Assembly: GCF_000219625.1 (NCBI RefSeq)
Contig: NC_018213.1
Location: forward strand, 1,544,055-1,608,054
DNA from: Zymoseptoria tritici IPO323
Taxonomy: Eukaryota > Ascomycota > Dothideomycetes > Mycosphaerellales > Mycosphaerellaceae
DNA length: 64,000 bases
Direction of reading: 5' to 3'
Position numbers and translations under genes: made by a program. Below the pieces are notes generated by a model that saw nothing but the letters and a program-made list of their open reading frames with translations, ran no database searches and was not told the origin of the DNA. Below, in pieces: positions 42,352 through 53,209 of the stretch (the stretch's first letter is position 1; every line of letters begins with the position of its first letter).

Positions 42352-44349
42352 ATGGCTGAGGACGGGCCGGTGAATGAGGCACCAGCGAGCGATCGAGGCA
42401 GTCACAATTTACTGGCCTCAAAGAGGAGGAAGATTCATCACGGGAAGTCTGCATCCATAGCCACTATTGGGGATGCGTCCACGATGGACCAAGACCTCGC
42501 ATTCGATGAAATTCCGGACTACCCACGACGACGAGCGATGATAGCTTGCGAGATATGTCGAAGCCGCAAGTCCAAATGCGATGGATCCCGGCCGAAATGC
42601 AAGCTTTGCATCGATCTCAACGCTGCATGCGTGTATCGCGAACCGGGCGTGAAACTGGATGCAGGCGACAAAATCATTCTGGACAGGCTTGCGAACATCG
42701 AAGCATTGATCCAGTCGAAGTTTCCTACTCTATCTCAAGCTGATAGCTCGACAGCGGGACCGCTAGCTCTACCTGCCGAGCAAGGGTTCAATATGTTGTC
42801 TCCGACTACGAGCCACACAGCTTCGGACTATGTCAACTCGAGGAGAACTGTCGGAAATGGCCCTGGATCAATACCTCTTAGCGGCTTTGGTATATCGCAG
42901 GCGGCGATGAACATCTCCACCATGCCCAAAGCTCACACCACGCCGGCTCTACATCTCCTTCAGTGGCCGTGCATCTGCGACCTCGTTACAAGTCCCTGCG
43001 ATCCGCAAGTCCTTCTTCAGCTCGAAATGACTCGACCACCACTCGACCTTCGATCCCACTACCCTCTCGATCTGTCCGATCTCTGCTCCTCCATCTATAC
43101 CCGAGCCTTTTTTGGAAAGGTCAATGTATGGTATGCCGTCGTCAATCCTCACAGCTGGAACGAACTCTATCGTACGGCTTCCTTGAACAGCTTTCGATCC
43201 GGACCCGAAAGCTGCGTCGTTCTCCTCGTTTTCGCGCTCGGCCAAGCGGCTCATACAGATACCAGTACTGCTCATGCCTCATATGACGGACGTCCACCTG
43301 GTACTGCCTACTTCGAAGCCGCCTGGCAGTTGCTTCCCACCCTCATGCTCCGCAACAACGTGATGAGTGCGCAATGCCACATTCTTGCAGCCGCTTATCT
43401 CCTCTATCTAGTGAGACCACTAGAAGCATGGAACCTCCTCTGCTCGGTCTCGATAAAATTGCAGCTCCTCCTCTCCTCATCATCACCTCTGCCATCCGCT
43501 GAAGCCCGAAATTTGCTCGAACGCATCTACTGGAACACTCTCATGTTCGAGTCCGACCTCCTCGCTGAGCTCGATCTCCCACACTCCGGTATCGTGCAGT
43601 TCGAAGAGTCCATGCCTCTGCCTCGTAGCTTTCCGTTGACTCCAATTTCGCCATCTCCATCATCCTCCGCTCCCGCGCCCTCTCCCGGCAGCGATGAAAT
43701 CTGGTACTTCCTCGCCGAGATCGCGCTTCGACGTCTCCTCAACCGTGTCTCCCACTTGCTCTATTCGAAGTCACTTTCGCTGGCCTCTCTCGCTCCTCTA
43801 GTCACCGAATTAGACCTTCAGCTGACTCAGTGGCACAACCACCTGCCACCTTCGGTACAGTTCCCGATCCGTCCATCTTCTTCCTTGCCCGATGAAGCTC
43901 TCGACCCCGTCCAAACCGTCCTTCGACTAAGGTATCACGCCTGTAGAACCATCATCCACAGGCCGTACATTCTCTACGTACTGTCTTCCGCTACGCCGAC
44001 TGTGGGCAATTCCACTTCACACATCTCTGAAGCATGCGCCACGGGACTAGAATCAGCTTACATTCAAATATCGCTGCTGTCCTCGCATCGTGCTGGACAT
44101 GTGCCGTATCTCTACCAAGGTTTTCTGTCGCTCGTGTCACAGACGTTGCTGTTGCTTGGAGCCTCGCTGCATACAGAGCTGAGGCGACTGATGCCGGTCC
44201 GAAAAGAAGCGCTGGTGAAGACGGTGGACAGCGTTAGAATTGAATTGAATACTTTGGGACGACTGGCGCCGAGTCTGGAGGTCAGTGGAGGAATATTGGG
44301 AGATGCGGTGGACAGATGGAAGGAGAGAATTTCGGGCGTCGAATGGTGA
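42352..44349 (+). CDS. Zn2Cys6 transcription factor with fungal-specific TF domain
   Basis: Single exon, 665 residues from the first ATG (MAEDGPVNEAP). The zinc cluster has Cys66, 69, 76, 83, 86 and 93 in CX2CX6CX6CX2CX6C order, with the basic run RSRKSK. A linker with a short coiled-coil-like stretch follows (DKIILDRLANIEALIQ). The fungal-specific regulatory domain spans about residues 220-560 (DLCSSIYTRAFFGKVNVWYAVVNP, AYFEAAWQLLP, LRYHACRTIIHRPYILYVL). It is a nuclear DNA-binding regulator. Targets are unknown; the P450 gene 1.5 kb downstream is the nearest metabolic gene. A Copia LTR sits 205 bp before the ATG and may alter its expression. Confidence 0.88.
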   Translation: MAEDGPVNEAPASDRGSHNLLASKRRKIHHGKSASIATIGDASTMDQDLAFDEIPDYPRRRAMIACEICRSRKSKCDGSRPKCKLCIDLNAACVYREPGVKLDAGDKIILDRLANIEALIQSKFPTLSQADSSTAGPLALPAEQGFNMLSPTTSHTASDYVNSRRTVGNGPGSIPLSGFGISQAAMNISTMPKAHTTPALHLLQWPCICDLVTSPCDPQVLLQLEMTRPPLDLRSHYPLDLSDLCSSIYTRAFFGKVNVWYAVVNPHSWNELYRTASLNSFRSGPESCVVLLVFALGQAAHTDTSTAHASYDGRPPGTAYFEAAWQLLPTLMLRNNVMSAQCHILAAAYLLYLVRPLEAWNLLCSVSIKLQLLLSSSSPLPSAEARNLLERIYWNTLMFESDLLAELDLPHSGIVQFEESMPLPRSFPLTPISPSPSSSAPAPSPGSDEIWYFLAEIALRRLLNRVSHLLYSKSLSLASLAPLVTELDLQLTQWHNHLPPSVQFPIRPSSSLPDEALDPVQTVLRLRYHACRTIIHRPYILYVLSSATPTVGNSTSHISEACATGLESAYIQISLLSSHRAGHVPYLYQGFLSLVSQTLLLLGASLHTELRRLMPVRKEALVKTVDSVRIELNTLGRLAPSLEVSGGILGDAVDRWKERISGVEW

Positions 44350-45044
44350 TGAGCATGCCAGGAGAGGATGAGAATGATGATGGAGGTCGGCACGGTCAAA
44401 GTCGGAAAGCGTCCAGCCTGCCCGTTTGCATCAACAAACGCACGTCCGCCAGAAGCTTACAATAGGTCAACCCCAATCGACTCCTCGTCACCAAAATAAA
44501 TGCAAACAGAGCAAAAGAAAACCCCGGGCTTTACACCAGTGGGGACAACCGAACCAGATTCTACTCACCTCCTGAAGGAGGCTGGTTTGCATTTGTTTCG
44601 AAGACTGCGGGTTCTATGAACAATCCATCGTCCCGCTATAGCCATTCAGCCAATCGTTGCGAGTTCTGAACCGCCGAATTCTTGAGAACGGGTTCGATGA
44701 AGGAGTTTATGAAGTTAGGCCGGGACCGACCGTTGTGGCGGGATGGTGAGGTGGATTGAGTGCGGCGAGATGGCGGAGTAAGTTTCATACCATCGACAAG
44801 ATCGACGGGAAGTCTTGATCAGAAAGACCACATGCTGATTTCGACAGGACTCATTTCAGATTCAGTCAAATCGACATGTCTGGCAAAGACAGTACATAAG
44901 GGCGCTACTAACGAGACCAGCGTGAGTTGAGTTGACAGTACGACAATACGCGGAGTCAGAACGATTCACTCCGAGGAACAGCATCGAGATCAGGTTCCAG
45001 ATAGTGTTGACATACAGTGATCCATCTAGTCACCGATCAGCTCG
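44350..45044. other. Convergent 3' intergenic region
   Basis: 695 bp between the stops of the Zn2Cys6 and cyclotransferase-like genes. No gene is seen. Confidence 0.6.
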
Positions 45045-45605
45045 CTACGTCCTACCCATCCTCCTTAACCAAACTCTCAAATCAAACTTCCCATCACTCA
45101 GGTCCTTGACGTTTCCATCGTACACAAACGCATAGCCTTCGACCACCTCTTCCTCCTCACACCCATTAACCATGCGGATCTGACATGGGCTCGCCCGATA
45201 AGCCTTGGTCTCATACTGCGCAAGTCTCGCGGCGGCCGCCTCATTAGCGACCTCAAACACGGCCCCCTCGACCATCTCCTCGGGCGATCCATCGACCAGA
45301 GCAGGATACTGGCCCCACAACTTCACCGCATATCCGACCACCCGCGCAGGTTTGAGAGCAGGCTTGTCGTCCAGGCGGAGCACTTCGCTTAATATGCCTG
45401 GATCTTGAAGTGTGCCGTAGAAGAAGTATGGTCCGGCTGGAGGCGTGATGTGGTCCAAGGCTGTGCTTTTGGCGTGGCCTTCCAACGCCCAGTCTGGAGG
45501 TCCAGCGCGAAGTTTGAGCGATATGGAAGGCTTCTCTTCGGGTTTTGACGGGGGTAGTGGTGGTGCCGGCGGCGGTGAGTTGCCCGTGTTTGTGAGATTG
45601 TCCAT
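45045..45605 (-). CDS. Gamma-glutamylcyclotransferase / AIG2-like protein
   Basis: 186 residues from the ATG at 45605 (MDNLTNTGNSPP). The frame is open to another ATG at 45794, which would add 63 basic residues that could be a targeting leader; I prefer the shorter form. The Pro-rich N terminus is followed by the cyclotransferase fold: PYFFYGTLQDPGILSEVL, where YGTL is the substrate-binding motif, then VVGYAVKLWGQYPALV, then VEGAVFEV and LAQYETKAY with the catalytic Glu position. Family members release 5-oxoproline from gamma-glutamyl compounds. The exact substrate is not evident. It lies downstream of the P450 on the same strand. Confidence 0.78.
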   Translation of the reverse strand: MDNLTNTGNSPPPAPPLPPSKPEEKPSISLKLRAGPPDWALEGHAKSTALDHITPPAGPYFFYGTLQDPGILSEVLRLDDKPALKPARVVGYAVKLWGQYPALVDGSPEEMVEGAVFEVANEAAAARLAQYETKAYRASPCQIRMVNGCEEEEVVEGYAFVYDGNVKDLSDGKFDLRVWLRRMGRT

Positions 45606-45863
45606 GCCTGGGGATGAAGTCGTGTTTCCTTGGCCTGAGGTCCGGCGTGCTTCGAATGATTTTCGCGGTTGCAGGATTATACTAGCGATATTGGACGCGA
45701 ACGTAAAACGAACTGTCTTCTGGAATGGTATAACGAGGTGGCAGGGATTCGTCACACTGCATATGCTCAAATGTGGCTGGGAGACTTTGTGCATGCACGC
45801 CAATAAGTCTAGAGATGATCGTTGACTTGATTTCTCTAGTTTAAATGCAGCTCATCTGAAACA

Positions 45864-47777
45864 TCATGACCTGCTTGCCTTCTTGAAAGCGACAAAAACT
45901 CCATCCGCTGGCTGGAGCACAATATCCGCCTTCGTACCCGGAAATTTCTCGTTCTTGCTGATAATCTGCGAGGTTGTCAGCGGAAGCCATGATACAGAAG
46001 AAGCACCGATAGAAGCTCACCGTATCATAAGTCTGCAGAATGCGCACGACCGTGTACGCCATCTCGGTCAGCGCAAACTGCTGTCCAATGCAGATTCTCG
46101 GGCCTCCATTGAATGGAATATACGTCCATGCCTTCGGTGTCCAGCCCTCCCACCTCTCAGGTACGAATTGTTTCGGATCCGGGAATCCCTCCTTTGCGCT
46201 CGGGTAGATGTCCTCTCTTCTCTGCATGACGAAGGTCGAATATCCAATGGGGGTTCCCTCTGTGATACCAATCGGCTGCAGTCCATCTGGACCGCCACCG
46301 TGAGGCAACGTTGTGTCCTTCAAGGCTACGCGGACGTTGTACGGCACGACTGGGTAAAGCCGGAGGGTCTCATTCATTGTATGTGTGAGGTAGCGCATGG
46401 CTTTGAGATGGTCGTAAGTAGGCTCTTCATTAGGGCCGACGACGGAGAGAATCTCTTGTCGCAGTTTCTTGACAATTTCAGGATGTGTGCTGAGTTCGTA
46501 GAAGAGCCAGGAAAGGGTACAAGCGGTGGTATCGCGGCCGGCGAGGAGTACGGCGACGAGCTGGTCGCGAAGGATCGTGCGGTCACGTGTGTAGCCAGCG
46601 AGAGCGTGCAGGAAGGTGAAGCCTTCGTCGGACTTGGTCTTCTTCTCGAGTTCGTGTTGCGGAAGAGCGAGGGCCTGCAAGGAGTCATTAGCAAAATCCT
46701 TGTCGTTGATGTGATCGATCATGCCCACCTCATCGATGAAACGGCCGGTGAACTCATTCAGAATCTTTACAGCCTCGTTGAAGCTTTTTCTCGGGACCAA
46801 ACCGTTCATGGGGCCAGCCCGAGCGATGATGGACTGCACCCTCTGAGCCTCCGCGAACGCCAGAGCGAATTCCGTCTCGCCATTCTTCAAGCTACCCACG
46901 CCGCTACCGAATAGGAAACCAGTGGCGGCGTCGAGAGTGTAGCGGAAGAGCAGATCGTCTAAACGGACAGTGGCTCCATCGTGATCGCCGGCAAGCATGG
47001 GCAAGAGCTCCTGAATGTGATGCTCGAAAGTGTGCAGATCAGAAACGCGGTCCTTGATGAACTGCGGTCGGAGAAGAGTACGAGAGTTGTGCCAGATCTC
47101 TCCATCGGTGGTGAAGATGCCTAGCCAAAAGTCAGCCATATGGGATTACCACCGCTGTATGAATTCTGCCTGAACGTACTCAGGCCCAAAAAGTGACCCC
47201 AATCCTTCCGGAACTGTGGTCCCTTGCCATAGTCCTGGAATTGGGTCGCGAGAATGGCTTTGATGTTCTCTTCATCCCTTGTGAAGATAATTCGCTGTCC
47301 AGCTGCCTGGACCTCTGCGGTGTGAGAGTGATTGCCCGCACCAGCTCTGGTAAATATCTGCAAACACGTATGTCAGCCGTCAAGTTCGAGATGTGCTCTT
47401 CAAGCCTCGCTCCTCTTCCGACCAGGCGGCAACGCATCCTTCAACGATTCGGACCGAGCGGACGAGACAACTAGACTCACCAGTCCCCAAAATATATGAT
47501 TCATAGACTTTCTCGCATAGGTAATTCCTTGAAACAAGACTGAAATATTCCACGGCGAAAAAGTCCTCAATTGCGCTGTGTGGCCACCGAGATTCTCGAT
47601 CTTGCGCTCCTGTTCCACATGGCCGATGAAGTTCATCAAATACACAACGGTGGCGCCGACCAGCAGTCCCGAAGAAATCAGAGGTGAAGAGTACTGTCGG
47701 ATGGACCATGCTGTGGCGACGCCAATGAGGTAGAGGACGGTGTTGGCCCAGACCCGGTCGATAAGGGCGACGAGCAT
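45864..47777 (-). CDS. Cytochrome P450, CYP52-like alkane/fatty acid hydroxylase
   Basis: Complement of join 45864..45965, 46021..47120, 47180..47357, 47481..47777; 558 residues, all junctions GT-AG and in frame. The start at 47777 is the first ATG; a longer open frame begins with TTG. The N terminus has membrane-anchor segments (NTVLYLIGVATAW and SSGLLVGATVVYLM). ENIKAILATQFQDYGKG and IFTTDGEIWHNSRTLLRPQF are typical of the CYP52 group. The I helix has AGRDTT, the K helix ETLR, and the heme loop FNGGPRICIGQQ with Cys502. Enzymes of this type hydroxylate alkanes and fatty acids at the chain end in the ER. The last 33 residues come from a separate exon (ISKNEKFPGTKADIVL). Substrate inferred only from family. 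Confidence 0.87.
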
Positions 47778-48918
47778 CCTGGAGACGGGGAGACGAGCGT
47801 CTCTGGCCTGTGCGCTTTTTGGACTTCTCTTCTTTTGTCTGCAAAGTGGTGATTCCAGATGGAGTACTTTCAAAGTAATGTCGTTCGCCTTAGGATGGTT
47901 CCTTCTCCACCGCGTGGCAATGAGAAATAGTCGGGAGTCAAAGTGGAACGTAGAAGGAGGAAAGACGCAACTTGGGAATCATAGCGACGACTATGTATCG
48001 AAGCAGATCACCGCTCTCGGTGGACTTTCTAGAAGTCGGAAAGTCCCAAGACAAAGACCCGCTCTGCGTGACCAAGCAGACGGAGACCCGGTCTATACGA
48101 GCCAGACAGTGCGCAAGGAATGCGGGCCTGCAAGCGAACTGCAGTGCGCCCAGACACGCCTTTGCGCCTCTCATCCACAACTTGTGTCACAACCGACGCC
48201 GAGTCCACTCCCAGTAATAACGCGGTGGCCGACCACGGTCGTCACTAGGGCCTCACAGTGGACTGAAAACGACTCGCAATGCGCGACAGCTTCTGCGGAG
48301 GCATGTGAAAGAATCGGTGCCCCGAGCCCAGATCCGACCCCGAGATTTTGCTGGAACTAATTCACTTTACGATTCGACCAATCGCACGCCAGTAATTCTT
48401 ACTCCGCATCTCCTCGATGCCTTTCCGTGGAGAAGGCTTGGCGCTGCTTGTGCAAGGTCAGTTAGGTCACACGATCAAGAATTTGGAGCATGGATGATTA
48501 ATCATAATGCCGGGCTCGACTGTTCGAACGGCCCTGGACGGGGCTTTCACTGACTTCCTTCTTCTATCTGACCAGCTTCTCTGCGCCCCAGGCCGTAGCT
48601 CCATACCTAGCGCCGTCCTCCGTCAGCAGCAACGGACACGGCGATTCTGATCGTCTGCCCAGTCACAACCGATGCCGTCGCTCTCGCTATCATTTGAACT
48701 TCTCGTTACGTCTGTGATGGCAACGTTACGTCCTGAACCTATCGACTTTACGCCGATTCGGAAGAATGATGAGGATGTCCGACGATGCGATGCTCGCTGT
48801 GCTGGGTGATGTCCTTCAATGCCATTCCAGCAAGATTGCCGCCCGGCTTGCCAACGCCGTAAATCGTCCGCGTGCCTGAACGCCTCGCTGAAGTTGAAAG
48901 CAATCGATCCTCTTCCTC
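47778..48918. other. Intergenic, P450 promoter side
   Basis: 1.1 kb. The plus-strand open frame at 47740-48360 overlaps the P450 start and has no domain. No gene is seen. Confidence 0.5.
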
Positions 48919-49806
48919 TCAACCCAGCAACTTCAACCCACCAGGCGTCTTCGCTGGCAGCTTCTTCTCCACTCCCGCGCCCGTGTTCGCCTTCAGTGGG
49001 TCTGCCCCGTTCTTCTTGCCGTCCTTGTTCTTCTCCTTGTCCTTATTGTTGTTGTTCCCCCGATTCTTTCCCCTGTTGTTTCTCGGATCCTTCTTCACCA
49101 CCGGCTTGACATCCGTCCTACTCCTCTTGATCGTGATCGGGTGACTGCCAATGTACTTGTTGCTCATCTCCCTCGCCGCCTTGAATCCCATCTCCGCATC
49201 TGTGAATGATACGAATCCATAGCCCTTCGATTTCGTCGATAATTTGTCCCGGATCACACGCGCCTTGGCCACACCGTATGCTGCGAATGCTTTGGCTAGG
49301 GAATCGTCCGTCACCTCGCCCGCGAGATTGCCCACCATGATACGGAATTGGGTCGGGTCCCATTCGAGCAGAGATTTGTCTTCCCACTTTTCACCGCCGC
49401 CTTTGCGCACAACCGTCAGATTACTGGTGTCAGCGCCGGCTTTTGAGCCCGCAGCGGTGGAGTCGCCAGTAGCGGTGCCTGCTGCGCCACGCTGTCCGAG
49501 AGGAGCGTTGTTGGCATTGTCGTCTTTGCCGCCCTTTTTGTCGCGCGCGCCCGGAGGCTGCGCATATGCAGATTGCCAGAGCGCTACCTGTTGTTCGTAC
49601 TCGGGATCGAAAGCGGCGTTTGCGCCGGCGTAGGCGGTCGGAGGTGGTGGCGGCGGTGCGAAAGGGTTTCGGATCTGAGGAGTGGTACTGGTTGGGTATG
49701 CCTGCTGCTGCTGTTGTTGCTGCTGAGCGTACTGCGCAGACTGACCGGGTGGGTATGCATACTGCGGATTGTAGCCTGGATAGGCGTACTGTTGGTTGTA
49801 AGCCAT
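48919..49806 (-). CDS. RBM42-like RRM RNA-binding protein
   Basis: Single exon, 295 residues. The N terminus has Tyr/Gln/Pro repeats (YAYPGYNPQYAYPP) and a run of eight Gln, a low-complexity region likely to be disordered. One RRM lies at about 154-232, with RNP2 RIMVGN (155-160) and RNP1 KGYGFVSF (194-201). ITIKRSRTDVKPV just after it is typical of the RBM42 group. The Lys/Asn/Gly-rich tail ends in KTPGGLKLLG. It binds RNA; family members are tied to splicing or mRNA handling, which I infer and do not see. Confidence 0.85.
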   Translation of the reverse strand: MAYNQQYAYPGYNPQYAYPPGQSAQYAQQQQQQQQAYPTSTTPQIRNPFAPPPPPPTAYAGANAAFDPEYEQQVALWQSAYAQPPGARDKKGGKDDNANNAPLGQRGAAGTATGDSTAAGSKAGADTSNLTVVRKGGGEKWEDKSLLEWDPTQFRIMVGNLAGEVTDDSLAKAFAAYGVAKARVIRDKLSTKSKGYGFVSFTDAEMGFKAAREMSNKYIGSHPITIKRSRTDVKPVVKKDPRNNRGKNRGNNNNKDKEKNKDGKKNGADPLKANTGAGVEKKLPAKTPGGLKLLG

Positions 49807-50796
49807 CTTGAGGCGTTCACTGTCTTTGCGCAGGTGTGGGGGTTGTTGCGGAGGTGGATGTGACGATATAGGTCACAGAAGCCGACCGAAAAGTTGAAGC
49901 CCGAGGGGTGACGATGGGTGACCTTTGACCGACAGAATTAACGGATCGTGCTCAGCAACACACAACGAATTATCTCTCGCTCATCCACCTGCCAACCTCA
50001 TAAACCTACCTGATACGATAGCGACGACTCGTAGCTATCTGTTGATGTCTGTTTTGAGGTAATCGGTCAAGCAGCGGTCGAGATATTTCGTTGCGCGTAT
50101 TTGGTGGATGATCCGATAATTTTGTCAGTCAGGAGGGTGACTAAGCGATGAGGTTTCCTTAAGGGTGTATGGGGGTAATTTTAGCCGTTGATTAACCGTC
50201 GTAAACCGGTGTCCTACGTCAAAGTTAATTTACCAAAACAATTCGGTCAAATAAGATACACCGTTAACGCGTGAAGCGCTTACATTGCGTAGACGTAAAG
50301 CCTTATATGCGCTTGCATTAAGAAACGTTGTTGTTGAATGCGACGGGAGATATGCAGTTAAGCGTTGGTTACATAACCGTTAATTAAGCGTCAAACGAGC
50401 GTCAGACGACGGTTATTCTAATTTAACGGTCATTGCGGCTGAACGTTACTGCAAAGAAACAGCTATTGCAACCTAGCTGTTAAAAAACATACACGCATAC
50501 ACATCGTAACGGCCACTAGACAGTTTGTCAAATACAAATCGCTTTTAATTTAGGTAACGGTAAACAACATGTAGAGGCATATACGCATTGCGACGTTCTT
50601 AATGCTCGCGACGCTTCTAATATGCCTATTACCCCGAGCAACCACAAATTCCGCACACCTTCTTCGATCTATCCTTACCATCCTTACTATCCTTACCATC
50701 CTCACTATCCTTACTATCCTTACTATCCTACTATCCTACTATCCTACTATCCTACTATCCTACTATCCTACTATCCTACCCGCATATCTTGTCGAC
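49807..50796. other. Non-coding stretch with short repeated motifs and a minisatellite
   Basis: From about 50160 to 50570 the motifs CCGTTAA, AACGGT and GCGTTA recur on both strands, unlike the gene island to the left. They may be subterminal repeats of the degraded DNA transposon that follows. The minisatellite at 50668-50780 lies next to the stop of the transposase-like gene. No gene is seen. Confidence 0.4.
50668..50780. repeat. CTATCCTA-type minisatellite
   Basis: Starts as 9-10-bp units (CCTTACTAT, CCTTACCAT) and turns into about eight perfect 8-bp units (CTATCCTA). Confidence 0.9.
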
Positions 50797-51836
50797 TTAT
50801 AAGAATGTCAAGTTCCAGGTAACATCGAGCAGATGCTGTCTAGCTTTAGCCTCCTCTGCCGGTAGCCTAAGGTCCATGTTCTGCTCGCCGTCGATGCTAC
50901 GATAAACCGGAACAATCCAGCGCCTCGAGGCATTTAGGTTAATCTAAGGAAGGCCGACTACGAACTGGGCTCCAGGTCCGAGCTAATGGGTTAGGAGGAG
51001 CGTAAGCGGGTCTTAGCTAGTACTAGTCGTGGGAGTAAGCAAGAAGAAGCAGCGTGTAATGCCGGCCTGCACCTCTATAGTAAAGACTTAGTCGATCCGA
51101 GCGGGCTGTCCGTCCTGGCGGCATTAGACAAAGTTACCGCGGTGGAGGGTCTCGCGAAGCTAAGTGTTCCTATTCGCATTCATTTTGTTAGTATAGAGTA
51201 ATCGCTAATAGAGGCTAGGGCAGGGACGCATAAATCGTCGTATGACACTTCCTTGAACTATTGGACTAGCTTGTTTACGAACGGTGCGGTTACTTTAGGG
51301 CGAGAGTAGTCTAGCTCGAAGGCCTATGTAACGGAGTCTCCTAACTAGGTAGGCTACTTCGCATTTCTACGGGTTGGCAAGGCCAGTTTGGATTGCACGA
51401 ATTTTGCCTGCAGCTTGCGACGACAACGGACGTTAAGGTAGATGTTGGTTAACTGAACTGCTAACAGCTCGCGATTAACATCCTCGTCGTCTGCGGTGAA
51501 GACATTACGCTTAGAGCGCGGCATTAAGCGATCGAACATGCTAGGGATTGCGCTATTAACATCCTTTAGCTGCTGTGTCGCAGTAGGCTCGGATAAGAGG
51601 AATCCATCCTAGAATACTAAGCAAGTGGACATCTGCATGTTAATCGCCTAGAGGAGGTCCCGCTCTGGGTTCTGCTTGTTAGTCGTGTAGATAAGTCTCT
51701 TAAACTCCCTATAGGTTCTCGCTATTAGTATTGGTGTTAGTGCAGAGTGGAAAAGGGAGCAAGGTGCGTACCGGTGACGATCCTCGCTAATCAAGACGTT
51801 GTGGTTGCTAATCAAACTATACTCGTCCCTAAGTTC

Positions 51837-52007
51837 TGTTGTAATTGGACTTAAGCTAAGTAGAAGAAGACCTCTAATTAGCAGGTATATATTGTTATGC
51901 AAAGAGAATCTTAAGTATAAGATTCTTACTTTAGCTATCTGTGTGTAGGAATGCCTTAGCACTAGTTATATATACTTTACTAATAGTTAGTCTAATAATC
52001 TACAATA
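51837..52007 (-). repeat. 3' LTR, Copia copy 2
   Basis: 171 bp, TGTTGTAA to ACAATA on the plus strand; the final CA has been altered to TA. Confidence 0.9.
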
Positions 52008-52238
52008 CTCTCCTATTAGTAGCTGCATTATTACAAGCTATCTGTTACCTAAATATAGTAAGTATTTACCTACTACGTAGCTAATACTCGGCTTTAGCTT
52101 ATTAAAAAGTATCTTCTTCTAGCTTTTTTATTCCTCTACTTTATAATCTATACCTCTTATCTATTTAGCTAATTTATTAGCTAATTTATTATTTACCCCT
52201 TATAGCTATTAATAATATAATCTATATTACTAGCTATA

Positions 52239-52667
52239 GCTTCTAGAAGAAGAGTAGCTTTCTCTATCCCTAAGAAAACCTTCTAGCAAGTTATTAATAA
52301 AGCAAGAGCTATTAGTAGTAGAGATCTCTTATAAATCTATAAAGATAGTTTTATAGTATATTAGACTATATATTAATTTATTAGAGGAGAGATAAATAGA
52401 CACTATAATAAAGTAAATATTAGGGCTTAGGGTCCTTTCTCTTTTATAGCTTGCTTTAATAAGTTTATAGCTAAGCTTAATAAAGATCTCCTTACTATAG
52501 ACCTTATTAATATAGTAATAGAGGAGCTATATAACCTAAGGGAGTAGGCCTTCTTAATAGAAAACTACCCTAGTCTAATAACTCCTAATCCTTAGAGATT
52601 TATATTATACTATAACTAGACTCCTCTTAGCTAAATATTAAGCTTTAATAAGGCAGAGATAAAGTAG
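52239..52667 (+). pseudogene. Antisense accessory reading frame in Copia, copy 2
   Basis: 143 codons, same length as in copies 1 and 3, antisense to pol. This copy keeps CAA at 52287-52289, where copies 1 and 3 have TAA, so at least that stop is a mutated glutamine. Runs such as GPFSFIACFNKFIAKLNKDL look like real protein. Family unknown. Confidence 0.55.
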
Positions 52668-53082
52668 TAGTTAGTAGCATAGCATCTTATATATATTCTC
52701 CTTAAAATCCCTTTTTCCTTAATAGAAACTAATATTCTCCTAGGCTTTAAGTTAAGATTCTAAGAGAATTAGCTTAGTCTTTTAGTAGTAGTCTAAAGGG
52801 GTAGGCTATAGGTTCTAAGATATACTCTAATACTTTTAGGTTTTTATAAAAAAGTTTTCCTTTAGCTAGGTATTTTTCTTATAGTTTCTTAGATACTTTT
52901 ATAAAAGTATATAGTTGCCTCCTTTCCTTTATACAAATAAGAATAAAATAAGTATTCTAAGTATTATACTTCTTAGTTTTGTAATAAATAAAATAGTATA
53001 ATTCTAAAGAGGGAATCCTTCTTAGGTAGGAATATAGGTATTAAGGCATAAATTTAAGAGCAATTTCCCTCTTCTTATTAAG

Positions 53083-53153
53083 GGCTAGTTAGTTTAGTAG
53101 TATAATTTCTAACTACAAATTAAAAGGTTATAGGTTTAATTCCTATATTAGCC
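53083..53153 (+). tRNA. tRNA-Cys-like sequence inside Copia, copy 2 (RIP-mutated)
   Basis: 71 nt, same cloverleaf as in copies 1 and 3, anticodon loop CTACAAA, B box GGTTTAATTCC. A few extra RIP-type changes weaken the anticodon stem (TTAAA for TTAGA). Antisense to pol. Confidence 0.55.
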
Positions 53154-53156
53154 TTT

Positions 53157-53196
53157 CTTATATATCTATATTAGCTGCCTTATATAGATATATAAG
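53157..53196. repeat. Inverted repeat beside the tRNA-like sequence, copy 2
   Basis: Arms 53157-53174 and 53179-53196 around CTGC, with a few RIP-type mismatches. Confidence 0.7.
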
Positions 53197-53209
53197 TATC
53201 TTTTTGCTA

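Noticed and set aside
50602..50822. Two frames of Thr-Ile-Leu and Tyr-Pro repeats
   Set aside because: They are translations of the minisatellite.
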